64,000 bases of DNA. Origin: Wenxinia marina DSM 24838. GTDB lineage: Bacteria; Pseudomonadota; Alphaproteobacteria; Rhodobacterales; Rhodobacteraceae. Below are positions 23,806 to 32,477 of this stretch, one piece after another. The notes below the pieces were generated by a model, which worked only from the letters and a program-made list of their open reading frames with translations, did no database searches and was not told the DNA's origin. Positions within the stretch are counted from its first letter, which is position 1. The number at the start of each line of letters is the position of its first letter. Made by a program: the position numbers and the translations under genes. The stretch is from the NCBI RefSeq assembly GCF_000379485.1, contig NZ_KB902288.1, forward strand, positions 1 through 64,000. Direction: 5' to 3'.

Positions 23806-26633
23806 TGCGCCGCCGCCCAGGTCGCGCCCTTGCCGCCCTCGACGGCGAGGTGGACCGACAGGTCCACCGCCGGGTGCGCCGCGCCCTCCATGACGTCCTT
23901 CGCCCGCCCGATCAGGTCGTCGGCCGCGGCCTCGTCCACCTCGAACAGCAGTTCGTCGTGGACCTGCAGCAGCATCCGCGCCGGCAGCCCCTCGATCGCG
24001 GCGTCCATCCGGATCATCGCGCGGCGGATCACGTCGGCCGCGGTCCCCTGGATCGGCGCGTTGATCGCCGCGCGCCGGGCGAAGCCGGCGGTCGGGCCCT
24101 TGGCGTTGATCTCGGGCGTGTTGATCCGCCGGCCGAACAGCGTCTGCACGAAGCCGTTCGCCTTCGCGAAGGCGATGGTCTCGTCCATGTAGGCCCGGAT
24201 GCCCGGGAAGCGTTCGAAGTAGCGGTCGATGAAGCCTTGCGCCTCCTCCCGCGGAATCCGCAGGTTGCGGGCGAGGCCCCAGCCCGAGATGCCGTAGATC
24301 ACGCCGAAGTTGATCGCCTTGGCCTGCCGCCGGATGTCCGGCGTCATCTCGGCCAGAGGCACGCCGAACATCTCGGAGGCGGTGATCGCGTGGATGTCCT
24401 GCCCCTCGGCGAAGGCCGCCTTCAGCGCGTCGATCCCGGCCACGTGGGCGAGGATGCGCAGCTCGATCTGGGAATAGTCGAGGCTCACCAGCGTCCGCCC
24501 CTCCGGCGCGACGAAGGCCTCGCGGATGCGCCGCCCCTCCTCGGTCCGGATCGGGATGTTCTGCAGGTTCGGATCGGTCGAGGCGAGCCGGCCTGTGTTC
24601 GCCCCGGCGATGGAATAGGAGGTGTGCACCCGCCCCGTCTCGGGGTTGATGTGGTCCTGCAGCGCGTCGGTGTAGGTCGATTTCAGCTTGCTGAGCTGCC
24701 GCCAGTCGAGGATGCGCCGCGGCAGGTCGTGGATCGTGGCGAGATCCTCCAGCACGTCGGCGCCGGTGGAGTAGGCGCCGGTCTTGCCGGTCTTGGGCTT
24801 GCCGCCGCCCGGCAGGGTCAGCGACAGCTCGTCGAACAGGATTTCCCCCAGCTGTTTCGGCGAGCCCACGTTGAACGGCCGCCCCGCCAGCTCGGCGATC
24901 TCGGCCTCCAGCTCCGCCATCTTCTGCGCGAAGGCGCCGGACATGCGCGAGAGCGTCCCCCGCTCCACCTGCACGCCCGCCTGTTCCATCCGGGCGAGGA
25001 CGGCGATCAGCGGCCGCTCCAGCGTCTCGTAGACGGTCGTCACCCGGCGCGCGGGCAGGCGCGGCTTGAAGGTCTGCCACAGGCGCAGGGTGATGTCCGC
25101 GTCCTCGGCCGCGTACTTCACCGCGTCCTCCAGCGGCACCTTGTCGAAGGTCCGCTGCGCCTTGCCCGAGCCGATCAGCGTCTTGATCGCGATCGGCACG
25201 TGGCCGAGATAGCGCTCGCTGAGCTCGTCCATGCCGTGATTGTGCTCGCCCGCATACAGGGCGTAGCTCATCAGCATCGTGTCCTCGACCGGCGCCATGG
25301 CGATGCCGTAGCGGGCGAGGACCTTGAGGTCGTACTTCATGTTGTGGGCGATCTTGAGGACCGCGTCGTCCTCCAGCACCGGTTTCAGCAGCGCCAGGCA
25401 CTCGCCCAGCGGCATCTGCCCCTCGGCCAGCGCGTCCGAGCCGAACAGGTCGTCGGTCGAATCCGGCCGGTGCTGCAACGGGATGTAGCAGCCCTTGCCC
25501 GCTTCCACCGACAGCGAAATGCCGACGAGGTTCGCGCGCATCTCGTCCAGGCTGTCCGTCTCGGTATCGACCGACACGTGGCCGAGGTCGCGGATGCGGG
25601 CGATCCAGCGCTCCAGCGCCGGCGCGTCCGACACCTTCTCGTAGGCGCCGTGATCGAACGGCAGATCCGGCGCACCCGGCAGCTCGGCCGGCGGATCGAC
25701 GCCCTCGGGGACCGCGGCCGGCGCCTCGGCGACCGCGGGCGCCTCGCGGCCCATCTTGTCGCTGATCCGCTTGACGATGGTCCGGAACTCCATCTCCGCC
25801 AGGAACGGCAGCAGGACGTCGGGGTCGGCGTCGCGGATCTCCAGGTCGTCCAGCGTGAAATCGAGCGGCGTGTCGCAGTCGAGCATGACCAGCTTCTTGC
25901 TCAGCTCGATCTGCGCCCGGTGCCCGATCAGCGTCTCGCGCCGCTTCGGCTGCTTGATCTCCTCCGCCCGGTCCAGCAGCTCTTCCAGCGTGCCGTACTC
26001 GTTGATGAGCAGCGCCGCCGTCTTGATCCCGATGCCCGGAGCGCCGGGCACGTTGTCCACGCTGTCGCCGGCCAGCGCCTGCACGTCGACGACGCGGTCG
26101 GGATAGACGCCGAACTTCTCGAACACGCCCTCGCGGTCGATGCGCTTGTTCTTCATCGGGTCCAGCATCTCGACACCGTCGCCGACCAGCTGCATGAGAT
26201 CCTTGTCCGAGCTGACGATCGTCACCCGCCCGCCGGCCTCGCGGGCCCGGCAGGAGAGCGCCGCGATCATGTCGTCGGCCTCGTACCCCTCCATTTCCTT
26301 GCAGGCGATGTTGAAGGCCTCGGTCGCGCGGCGGGTCAGCGGAATCTGCGGCGACAGGTCCTCGGGCATCGCCTCGCGGTTGGCCTTGTACTGGTCATAC
26401 ATCTCGTTGCGGAACGTGTGGCTGCCCTTGTCGAAGATCACCGCGACGTGGGTCGCGGCGTCGGCGCCGGTGTTCCCGTCGATGTACTTCAGCAGCATGT
26501 TGCAGAAGCCCGAGACGGCGCCCACCGGCAGGCCGTCCGACTTGCGCGTCAGCGGCGGCAATGCGTGATAGGCGCGGAAGATGAAGGCCGAGCCGTCGAT
26601 CAGGTGCAGGTGGTGGCCCTTGCCGAAACTCAT
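23802..26633 (-). CDS. polA: DNA polymerase I
   Basis: 943 residues, full length. The 5'-3' exonuclease domain is at ~1-290 (HLIDGSAFIFRAYHALPPL, then VTIVSSDKDLMQLV and GIKTAALLINEYG). The proofreading domain from ~330 keeps its acidic motif (HVSVDTETDSLDEM), so 3'-5' activity is likely. Polymerase domain at ~560-943 has motif A SLDYSQIELRILAHVAG, the O-helix RRQAKAINFGVIYG and motif C LLQVHDELLFEV. It fills gaps in repair and removes RNA primers. ATG at 26633. Confidence 0.97.
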   Translation of the reverse strand: MSFGKGHHLHLIDGSAFIFRAYHALPPLTRKSDGLPVGAVSGFCNMLLKYIDGNTGADAATHVAVIFDKGSHTFRNEMYDQYKANREAMPEDLSPQIPLTRRATEAFNIACKEMEGYEADDMIAALSCRAREAGGRVTIVSSDKDLMQLVGDGVEMLDPMKNKRIDREGVFEKFGVYPDRVVDVQALAGDSVDNVPGAPGIGIKTAALLINEYGTLEELLDRAEEIKQPKRRETLIGHRAQIELSKKLVMLDCDTPLDFTLDDLEIRDADPDVLLPFLAEMEFRTIVKRISDKMGREAPAVAEAPAAVPEGVDPPAELPGAPDLPFDHGAYEKVSDAPALERWIARIRDLGHVSVDTETDSLDEMRANLVGISLSVEAGKGCYIPLQHRPDSTDDLFGSDALAEGQMPLGECLALLKPVLEDDAVLKIAHNMKYDLKVLARYGIAMAPVEDTMLMSYALYAGEHNHGMDELSERYLGHVPIAIKTLIGSGKAQRTFDKVPLEDAVKYAAEDADITLRLWQTFKPRLPARRVTTVYETLERPLIAVLARMEQAGVQVERGTLSRMSGAFAQKMAELEAEIAELAGRPFNVGSPKQLGEILFDELSLTLPGGGKPKTGKTGAYSTGADVLEDLATIHDLPRRILDWRQLSKLKSTYTDALQDHINPETGRVHTSYSIAGANTGRLASTDPNLQNIPIRTEEGRRIREAFVAPEGRTLVSLDYSQIELRILAHVAGIDALKAAFAEGQDIHAITASEMFGVPLAEMTPDIRRQAKAINFGVIYGISGWGLARNLRIPREEAQGFIDRYFERFPGIRAYMDETIAFAKANGFVQTLFGRRINTPEINAKGPTAGFARRAAINAPIQGTAADVIRRAMIRMDAAIEGLPARMLLQVHDELLFEVDEAAADDLIGRAKDVMEGAAHPAVDLSVHLAVEGGKGATWAAAH

Positions 26634-26715
26634 GTGGCGCCCCTTCCCGTGTCAGCCGGGCCTGAATGCCACGGGCGGCGGGGAAGGGCCAGACGGGCGG
26701 GGCGTCACGCCCGCG

Positions 26716-27198
26716 TCACAGCGTCTTGTCGAACCGCCACACGTCCAGCGGGAACGGCCCCTCGGACGTCTCGACGCGCACATTGACCACGCCCGCATTG
26801 CGCCAGCCCTCGCGGGCGTAGAACCGCGCCGCCCGGTCGTTGCCGACCGTGCAGATGAGGTGCGCCTCGCGCACGCCGCGCGCCCGGAGGGCGTCCTCGG
26901 CCGCCGCCATCAGGCGGGCGGCGTAGCCGGTGCCGCGCAGGGCGGCAGCGACGTAGAACTGGTCCAGCTCGTCGCCGATCAGCCGGACGAAGCCTTCGGG
27001 CGCGCCCTCGGCGCCCGCGATCAGGCAGTCGCCCACGCTGTCCGCCAGCCTGCGGCGGAAGTCCGGAAGGGTCCGCAGGCGGGCCAGTTCCTCGGGCACG
27101 ATGGTCAGGTGCGCGTCGCGCCAGCCGCTCGCCCACATCCGCGCGGTCGCGTCGATCTCGGCGCCGGTGAGCGGGCGCAGCTCGGGCAGGTCGCTCAT
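26716..27198 (-). CDS. GNAT family N-acetyltransferase
   Basis: 160 residues. LRPLTGAEIDATARMWASGW at the start, DQFYVAAALRGTGYAARLMAAA as the acetyl-CoA binding loop (RGTGYA), and HLICTVGNDRAARFYAREGW at the end: a complete GNAT fold. Substrate unknown. It is followed 70 bp downstream on the same strand by the small zinc-finger gene's region and precedes polA. Confidence 0.85.
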   Translation of the reverse strand: MSDLPELRPLTGAEIDATARMWASGWRDAHLTIVPEELARLRTLPDFRRRLADSVGDCLIAGAEGAPEGFVRLIGDELDQFYVAAALRGTGYAARLMAAAEDALRARGVREAHLICTVGNDRAARFYAREGWRNAGVVNVRVETSEGPFPLDVWRFDKTL

Positions 27199-27268
27199 CG
27201 CCCCTCCGGCACGGCAGGGGCGATCGGGCAGGGGACGCCGGAGAGCGTCGCGACCCCCGGCATCTCGA

Positions 27269-27457
27269 TCAGCCGGCGGCCGCTCCGTCCTCGTGGTCGC
27301 GGTGGACGTAGCGGGCGTCGCAGTACGGGCAGTCGACGTAGCCGATCTCGTTCGGAATCATCAGCCAGACCCGCGGATGCCCCAACGCCGGTCCGCTGCC
27401 GTCGCAGGATACGCGCCACTCGTCCACGATATGGGTCTCGGGCGGGGGGATCGGCAT
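27269..27457 (-). CDS. Zinc-finger (zf-CHCC, NDUFS6-like) protein
   Basis: 62 residues. Cys-His-Cys-Cys pattern: VSCDGSGPALGHPRVWLMIP, then YVDCPYCDARY. This is the conserved core of the bacterial homologues of the NDUFS6 / 13-kDa subunit of complex I (zf-CHCC). In alphaproteobacteria it is a stand-alone small gene; the role in complex I is known only for the mitochondrial relatives. ATG at 27457 with GGAG upstream. Confidence 0.85.
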   Translation of the reverse strand: MPIPPPETHIVDEWRVSCDGSGPALGHPRVWLMIPNEIGYVDCPYCDARYVHRDHEDGAAAG

Positions 27458-27860
27458 CGGTAGGCTCCGGCTCGTTCGGGTTCGGTTCGGGTTATGGAAG
27501 AAGCGGGGGCGCGGGGCAAGACGGGCGGACGGAGGGCCGGCGCGGCGCTCTGCTCCTCCCGGGCGGCCCACGGCCGATCCCGCCCCGGGCTTGACCCGGG
27601 GCCCCGCGGGCGAAGGGCAGGCCCGCAGTCTCCTGGTCCCGGCGCGAGGCCGCGACGGGTACGTGGGGCCGCGCGGCGCCGCCACCCTGTCTACATGGCC
27701 GGAGCGACGCCCAAGCCCGTCGAGGTCCCGGCGCAAGGCCGGGACGGGCGGGGGCCTTCCGACCGCCACTCGTCCCCCCGGCTTCCTCGCCGCCCATCAC
27801 CTCCGCCTTGCCCTCCGCCGCCCTGCCGCTAGGGTGCGCCCCCGGCGAGCGGAGGGACCG
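27458..27860. other. Intergenic region with paired GC palindromes
   Basis: 403 bp between two divergent genes. Holds two copies of the ~30-bp GC palindrome in opposite orientation: 27579-27607 (CCCGCCCCGGGCTTGACC...) and 27719-27748 (GTCGAGGTCCCGGCGCAAGG...). No real ORF; the ABC ATPase ribosome site GGAGGG is at 27851-27856. Confidence 0.7.
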
Positions 27861-28814
27861 ATGAACGCGATCGAGATCGAGGGACTGAAGAAGACCTACG
27901 CCGCGACCGGCCGCGCCCCCGCCAAGGAGGCGCTCAAGGGCGTCGACCTGGCGATCCCCAAAGGCTCCATCTTCGGCCTGCTCGGTCCCAACGGCGCGGG
28001 CAAGTCGACGCTCATCAACATCCTGGCCGGCCTCGTGGTGAAGAGCGCGGGTCGCGTGAGGATCTGGGGCTTCGACCAGGACGTGAACCCGCGCCAGTCC
28101 CGCGCTGCCATCGGCGTGATGCCGCAGGAGCCGAACCTCGACCCGTTCTTCACCCCCCGCGGCAGCCTCGACGTGCAGGCCGGCCTCTACGGCGTGCCGA
28201 AGTCGAAGCGCCGGACGGACGAGATCCTGCGCCTGATCGGGCTGGAGCCGCAGGCCGAGGCCTATGCCCGCGCGTTGTCGGGCGGCATGCGGCGGCGGCT
28301 CCTGCTGGGCAAGGCGCTGGTGCACGACCCGCCGATCCTCGTCCTCGACGAGCCGACGGCCGGCGTCGACATCGAGCTGCGCCAGCAGCTGTGGGCCAAC
28401 GTGCGGCGGCTGAACGAGGAGGAGGGCAAGACGATCATCCTCACGACCCACTACCTCGAGGAGGCCGAGGAGATGTGCGACGAGATCGCCATCGTGAACC
28501 ACGGCGAGATCGTCACGCGGGACACGACGGCGAACCTGCTGGCGCGGGTGTCCGACCGGACGCTGGTGGTGGGCCCGCCGGAGCCGATGGCGCCGCCGAC
28601 CGGCCTGCCCGCCGGGATCCGGGTGGAGGAACGCCCCGGCGGCGCGCTCGCCTTCACCTACGATTCGCGAAAGGTGACGGCGGGGCAGGTGCTGGACGCG
28701 ATCCGCGAGGTGGGAGTGAAGGTGCGCGACGTGCGGACCGAGGAGGCGGATCTGGAGGACGTGTTCCTGGCGCTGACGTCGGACGGTGCGGGGGCGGCGG
28801 CCGGGGCGGCCTGA
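27861..28814 (+). CDS. ABC transporter ATP-binding protein without permease
   Basis: 317 residues. Walker A LLGPNGAGKSTLI (~46-58), Q-loop GVMPQEPNLDP, signature LSGGMRRRLLLGKAL, Walker B ILVLDEPTAGVDIE and the H-loop TTHYLEEAEEM. The C-terminal ~75 residues are the extension usual for YadG/CcmA-type ATPases of ABC-2 exporters. The cognate ABC-2 permease normally follows directly, but here 470 bp of repeats and then an aminotransferase follow. The partner is either elsewhere or lost. Confidence 0.88.
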   Translation: MNAIEIEGLKKTYAATGRAPAKEALKGVDLAIPKGSIFGLLGPNGAGKSTLINILAGLVVKSAGRVRIWGFDQDVNPRQSRAAIGVMPQEPNLDPFFTPRGSLDVQAGLYGVPKSKRRTDEILRLIGLEPQAEAYARALSGGMRRRLLLGKALVHDPPILVLDEPTAGVDIELRQQLWANVRRLNEEEGKTIILTTHYLEEAEEMCDEIAIVNHGEIVTRDTTANLLARVSDRTLVVGPPEPMAPPTGLPAGIRVEERPGGALAFTYDSRKVTAGQVLDAIREVGVKVRDVRTEEADLEDVFLALTSDGAGAAAGAA

Positions 28815-29284
28815 GGCGTAGGCCCGCCGCTCTTGAGGAGGGCCCGGCAAGGAGCGGCCCGACCCGGAGCCAGCCGCAGACGCCGACGGGCCGGCCCTCG
28901 ATGGACGCCCGGCAAGAGCCTCCGCCCGGAATCAGCCGCGCAAGCGGCCCGGGCAGCGTCTGGCCGCCCCCCGGCCAGACGCTTCCTCGCCGCCTGCGAG
29001 ACGGTCGAGGGCGTCCGGGGGATGCGAGATAAAGTGCCACCACCGCGGCGTCGGAGCGTCTGACCGCGGCCAGCCGCCGCCCTCCCGTTGCGCTCGACAG
29101 ATCGGCGAAGCCACAGGGCGAGCGCTCTTGGCGGGCACCTGTCCTGCCTCACCCACCCCCCCCCTTGACCCGGCCGCGCGAACCGGCAGACTCCGCGCCA
29201 CCGGGCCGAAGGGACCGCGGACGCCGCTGACGTGCGCCCGCCGGACCGCTGGGGCCTACTCCCGCAATGGCATGGAGGCCCCAC
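28815..29284. other. Intergenic region with dispersed repeat
   Basis: 470 bp. The central 28922-29087 is a copy of the two-hairpin repeat; the rest has no ORF I trust. The flank before the aminotransferase has a ribosome site GGAGG at 29272-29276. Confidence 0.7.
28922..29087 (+). repeat. Dispersed two-hairpin repeat, copy 2
   Basis: Left stem-loop identical to copy 1 (CGTCTGGCCGCCCCCCGGCC). Spacer with GCCTGCGAGACG and GAGATAAAG conserved; right palindrome partly decayed (GTCTGACCGCGGCCAGCC). Confidence 0.8.
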
Positions 29285-30667
29285 ATGGATACCCTCAGAC
29301 AGAACGACCCGCAGGCGATCATCGAGGCGGACAAGCGCCACGTCTGGCACCAGATGGTGCAGCACCGCATCTTCGACAGCGTCGATCCCCAGATCATCGT
29401 CGAGGGCAAGGGCAACCGCGTCTGGGACATCGCCGGCAAGGAGCATCTCGACGCCGTGTCGGGCGGCGTCTGGACGGTGAACGTCGGCTACGGCCGGACC
29501 GAGATCGCCGACCGCGTCCGCGACGAGCTGGTGAAGATGTGCTACTTCGCCGGCACCAAGGGCACCATCGCCGGCGCCACCTTCGCCGAGCGCCTGACCG
29601 AGAAGATGCCGGGCATGACCCGCGTCTACTACGCCAACTCCGGCTCCGAGGCGAACGAGAAGGCGTTCAAGATGGTGCGCCAGATCGCGCACAAGCATTA
29701 CGGCGGCAGGAAGCACAAGATCCTCTACCGCGACCGCGACTACCACGGCACCACGATCGCCTGCCTCGCCGGCGGCGGCCAGCAGGAGCGGAACGCCCAG
29801 TACGGACCCTTCCCGCCCGGCTTCGTCGAGGTGCCGCACTGCCTGGAATACCGCGCGCACGAGCAGGGCGGCCCGAAGGACAACTACGGCGAGTGGGCGG
29901 CCGAACGGATCGAGGAAGTCATCCTGCGCGAGGGCCCCGACACCGTCGGTGCACTCTGCCTCGAACCCATCACCGCCGGCGGCGGCATCATCGTCCCGCC
30001 CGAGGGCTACTGGCAGAAGGTGCAGGAGATCTGCCGCAAGTACGACGTGCTGCTGCATATCGACGAGGTCGTCTGCGGCATCGGCCGGACCGGCACCTGG
30101 TTCGGCTACCAGCAGTATGGCGTCCAGCCGGACATCGTCACGATGGCCAAGGGCGTCGCCTCGGGCTACGCCGCGATCTCGTGCTGCGTCACGACCGAGA
30201 AGGTGTTCGACCTGTTCAAGGACGCCGAGGACCCGATGGGCCACTTCCGCGACATCTCGACCTTCGGCGGCTGCGTCTCCGGGCCGGCGGCCGCGCTCGA
30301 GAACATGCGGATCATCGAGGACGAGAACCTGCTGCAGAACTCGGCGGACATGGGCGCGCACTTCATCGACCGGCTGAACGGACTGATGGAGAGCCACAAG
30401 GTCATCGGCCAGGTCCGTGGCCTCGGCCTCTTCGCCGGCGCCGAGCTGGTCGCCGACCGCGACACCCGCGAGCCGGCGGACGAGCGCAAGGTGCAGCAGG
30501 TCGTGGCCGAGTGCCTGAAGGACGGCGTCATCATCGGCTGCACCAACCGCTCGGTCCCCGGCTACAACAACACGCTGGTCTTCGCGCCGGCGCTCATCTC
30601 GACGAAGGACGACCTCGACCGCGTGGCCGACACGGTCGGCACGGCGCTGACCCGCGTCTTCGGGTAG
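29285..30667 (+). CDS. tpa: Taurine--pyruvate aminotransferase
   Basis: 460 residues. Class-III PLP aminotransferase: the PLP-binding lysine lies in DIVTMAKGVASGY, with the IDEVVCGIGRTGTWFGYQQYG motif before it and YYANSGSEANEKAFKMVRQI near residue 115. The start MDTLRQNDPQ, HVWHQMVQH, SGGVWTVNVGYGR and HKHYGGRKHKILYRDRDYHG follow Tpa sequences as I recall them. Tpa moves the amino group of taurine to pyruvate, giving sulfoacetaldehyde and alanine. The usual partners xsc and tauABC are not here, but a phosphate acyltransferase and acetate kinase are downstream. Another omega-amino acid transaminase remains possible. Confidence 0.8.
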   Translation: MDTLRQNDPQAIIEADKRHVWHQMVQHRIFDSVDPQIIVEGKGNRVWDIAGKEHLDAVSGGVWTVNVGYGRTEIADRVRDELVKMCYFAGTKGTIAGATFAERLTEKMPGMTRVYYANSGSEANEKAFKMVRQIAHKHYGGRKHKILYRDRDYHGTTIACLAGGGQQERNAQYGPFPPGFVEVPHCLEYRAHEQGGPKDNYGEWAAERIEEVILREGPDTVGALCLEPITAGGGIIVPPEGYWQKVQEICRKYDVLLHIDEVVCGIGRTGTWFGYQQYGVQPDIVTMAKGVASGYAAISCCVTTEKVFDLFKDAEDPMGHFRDISTFGGCVSGPAAALENMRIIEDENLLQNSADMGAHFIDRLNGLMESHKVIGQVRGLGLFAGAELVADRDTREPADERKVQQVVAECLKDGVIIGCTNRSVPGYNNTLVFAPALISTKDDLDRVADTVGTALTRVFG

Positions 30668-30669
30668 GC

Positions 30670-31365
30670 GTGTCCACGACGAACGCGCTCGGGCAGCCCG
30701 TCGGGCCGCCCGTCACCGTGCCCCTGCCGCGCCCGCGCCCACCGCGGACGCCGCTGACCAGCCGGTATTGCAGCGTCGTGCCGGTGGACGTGGCCACGCA
30801 CCATGCGGCGCTGTTCGACGCTTTCGCCAAGGACGCCGACGCGCGGAACTGGACGTACCTGCCCTACGGCCCCTTCGGTTCGACCGCCGACCTGCGGGAC
30901 TGGATGGAGCGGACCTGCACCGGCGACGACCCGCTCTTCCACACCATCCTCGACGGCGAGGGGGTGCCCTCGGGGCTCGCGTCCTTCCTGCGGATCGATC
31001 CCGGAAACGGCGTGATCGAGATCGGCCACATCCACCTCTCTCCCCGCCTTCAGGGCACCGCCGCCTCGACCGAGATGCAGGCGCTGATGATGGGCCGCGT
31101 GTTCGACGAACTCGGCTACCGCCGCTACGAGTGGAAGTGCGACGCCCTGAACGCCCCCTCGCGGCGGGCGGCCGAGCGGCTCGGCTTCACCTACGAGGGC
31201 ACGTTCCGGCAGGCGACGGTCTACAAGGGCCGCAACCGCGACACCGCGTGGTTCTCGATCCTCGACACCGAGTGGCCGGAGCGGAAGGCCCGCTTCACCC
31301 GCTGGCTGGATCGGTCGAACTTCGACGCGAACGGGCGGCAGAAGACGCCGCTGCAGGGTGGGTGA
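30670..31365 (+). CDS. GNAT family N-acetyltransferase
   Basis: 231 residues from GTG at 30670, 2 bp after the tpa stop, so co-transcribed. RimJ/RimL-like: TYLPYGPFGSTADLRDWMER, IEIGHIHLSPRLQGTAASTE (acetyl-CoA loop RLQGTAA), KCDALNAPSRRAAERLGFTY, then FRQATVYKGRNRDTAWFSI. Many members of this GNAT subfamily follow metabolic enzymes and their substrates are unknown. The stop codon TGA lies inside the stem of the hairpin at 31356-31401. Confidence 0.85.
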   Translation: MSTTNALGQPVGPPVTVPLPRPRPPRTPLTSRYCSVVPVDVATHHAALFDAFAKDADARNWTYLPYGPFGSTADLRDWMERTCTGDDPLFHTILDGEGVPSGLASFLRIDPGNGVIEIGHIHLSPRLQGTAASTEMQALMMGRVFDELGYRRYEWKCDALNAPSRRAAERLGFTYEGTFRQATVYKGRNRDTAWFSILDTEWPERKARFTRWLDRSNFDANGRQKTPLQGG

Positions 31366-31401
31366 AACCCACCGTGGCGCGGCGGTGGGTTTCACCCACC
31401 C
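31356..31401. terminator. 19-bp perfect hairpin overlapping a stop codon
   Basis: Arms 31356-31374 and 31383-31401 are exact reverse complements (19 bp) with an 8-nt loop. The stop codon of the upstream acetyltransferase (31363-31365) is within the left arm. No T-run on either side. The left arm is identical to the sequence after hemC. Probably a transcript end or 3' stabiliser. Confidence 0.6.
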
Positions 31402-31535
31402 TACAGGCGGTCGAGTCGGTCTCCCCTCATCCCCCGGGGCTCGGCTCATTCGTGCCCGCCCGCGCCGCCGTCCGAGCGGCTGGCCCGCGCCGCCGCCTGC
31501 CGCTACGCTCGGCGCGGACCAGACCCGGAGACGAG

Positions 31536-32477
31536 ATGCCGCCCGAGACCTTCCCCTTCCTCTCCGCCGCCACGCCCGTCTGCCCGCCCGGCCTCCTCGC
31601 CCGCGCGCAGGCGCTGCCCGCGCCGCGCGTCGCCCTCGTCAACGCAGGCGCCGCGGTCCCGCTTCAGGGCCTGCGCGAGGCGGCGGACCTCGGCCTCGCC
31701 CGGCCGGTCCTGGTGGGCGACCGCGAGAGGATCGTCTCCGCGGCCGACGAGATCGGCTGGGACATCGCCGGTCTCGACCTCGTCCACGCGCCGCGGGAAG
31801 AGGCGGGAGACGCCGCCGCCGGCCTGATCCGCGAGGGCGGGGCGGACGCGGTGATGAAGGGGCAGGTCCATACCTCGACCTTCCTCAAGGCGCTGCTGCC
31901 GTCCAGGGCGGGCCTGCGCGAGAAGGACGCCCGCTGCGGCCACGTCTTCCACATCACCCTGCCGGGCAGCGAGCGGCCGCTGTTCCTGACCGACGCCGCG
32001 CTGAACGTCGAGCCCGACGTCGAGACTCGCAAGGCGTGCCTGTCCCACGCCGTCCGCCTCGCCCGGCTGCTCGGCGACGACGACGTGAAGGCGGGCTGCC
32101 TCTCCGCGTCCGAGGACGTGACGCCGCAGATCCCCTCCTCCGGCGAGGCGGCCGAGATCGCGGCCTGGGCCGCCACGGCACTGGAGGCGCAGGTGCAGGG
32201 CCCGATGGCGATGGACCTGATCCTGTCGGCCGCCGCGGCGCGGGTGAAGGGGTTCGAGGGCCCGGTGCCGGGCGACGCCGACATCGTGCTGGTGCCCGAG
32301 ATCACCACCGGCAACGCCCTGTTCAAGCTGATGGTCCTCGGGATGGGGGCCTGTGCCGGCGGGATGGTGATGGGGGCTAAGGTGCCGATCCTCCTCACCT
32401 CTCGCAGCCAGCAGGCGCCGGACCGGATCGCGAGCGCCGCGCTGGGCGCGATCCTCGCCGCCGCCGGACCGGGATGA
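31536..32477 (+). CDS. Phosphate acyltransferase (Pta/Ptb family)
   Basis: 313 residues. PTA/PTB fold: PRVALVNAGAAVPLQGLREA, GGADAVMKGQVHTSTFLKAL, LTDAALNVEPDVETR, ALEAQVQGPMAMDLILSA and VPEITTGNALFKLMVL. The short length and DAVMKGQVHT fit the phosphate butyryl/acetyltransferase branch rather than the long multi-domain Pta. It interconverts acyl-CoA and acyl-phosphate. The next gene, an acetate kinase, overlaps by 4 bp (ATGA), forming a complete acyl-CoA to acid route making ATP. The link to Tpa upstream (acetyl phosphate from sulfoacetaldehyde) is inference. Confidence 0.85.
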   Translation: MPPETFPFLSAATPVCPPGLLARAQALPAPRVALVNAGAAVPLQGLREAADLGLARPVLVGDRERIVSAADEIGWDIAGLDLVHAPREEAGDAAAGLIREGGADAVMKGQVHTSTFLKALLPSRAGLREKDARCGHVFHITLPGSERPLFLTDAALNVEPDVETRKACLSHAVRLARLLGDDDVKAGCLSASEDVTPQIPSSGEAAEIAAWAATALEAQVQGPMAMDLILSAAAARVKGFEGPVPGDADIVLVPEITTGNALFKLMVLGMGACAGGMVMGAKVPILLTSRSQQAPDRIASAALGAILAAAGPG

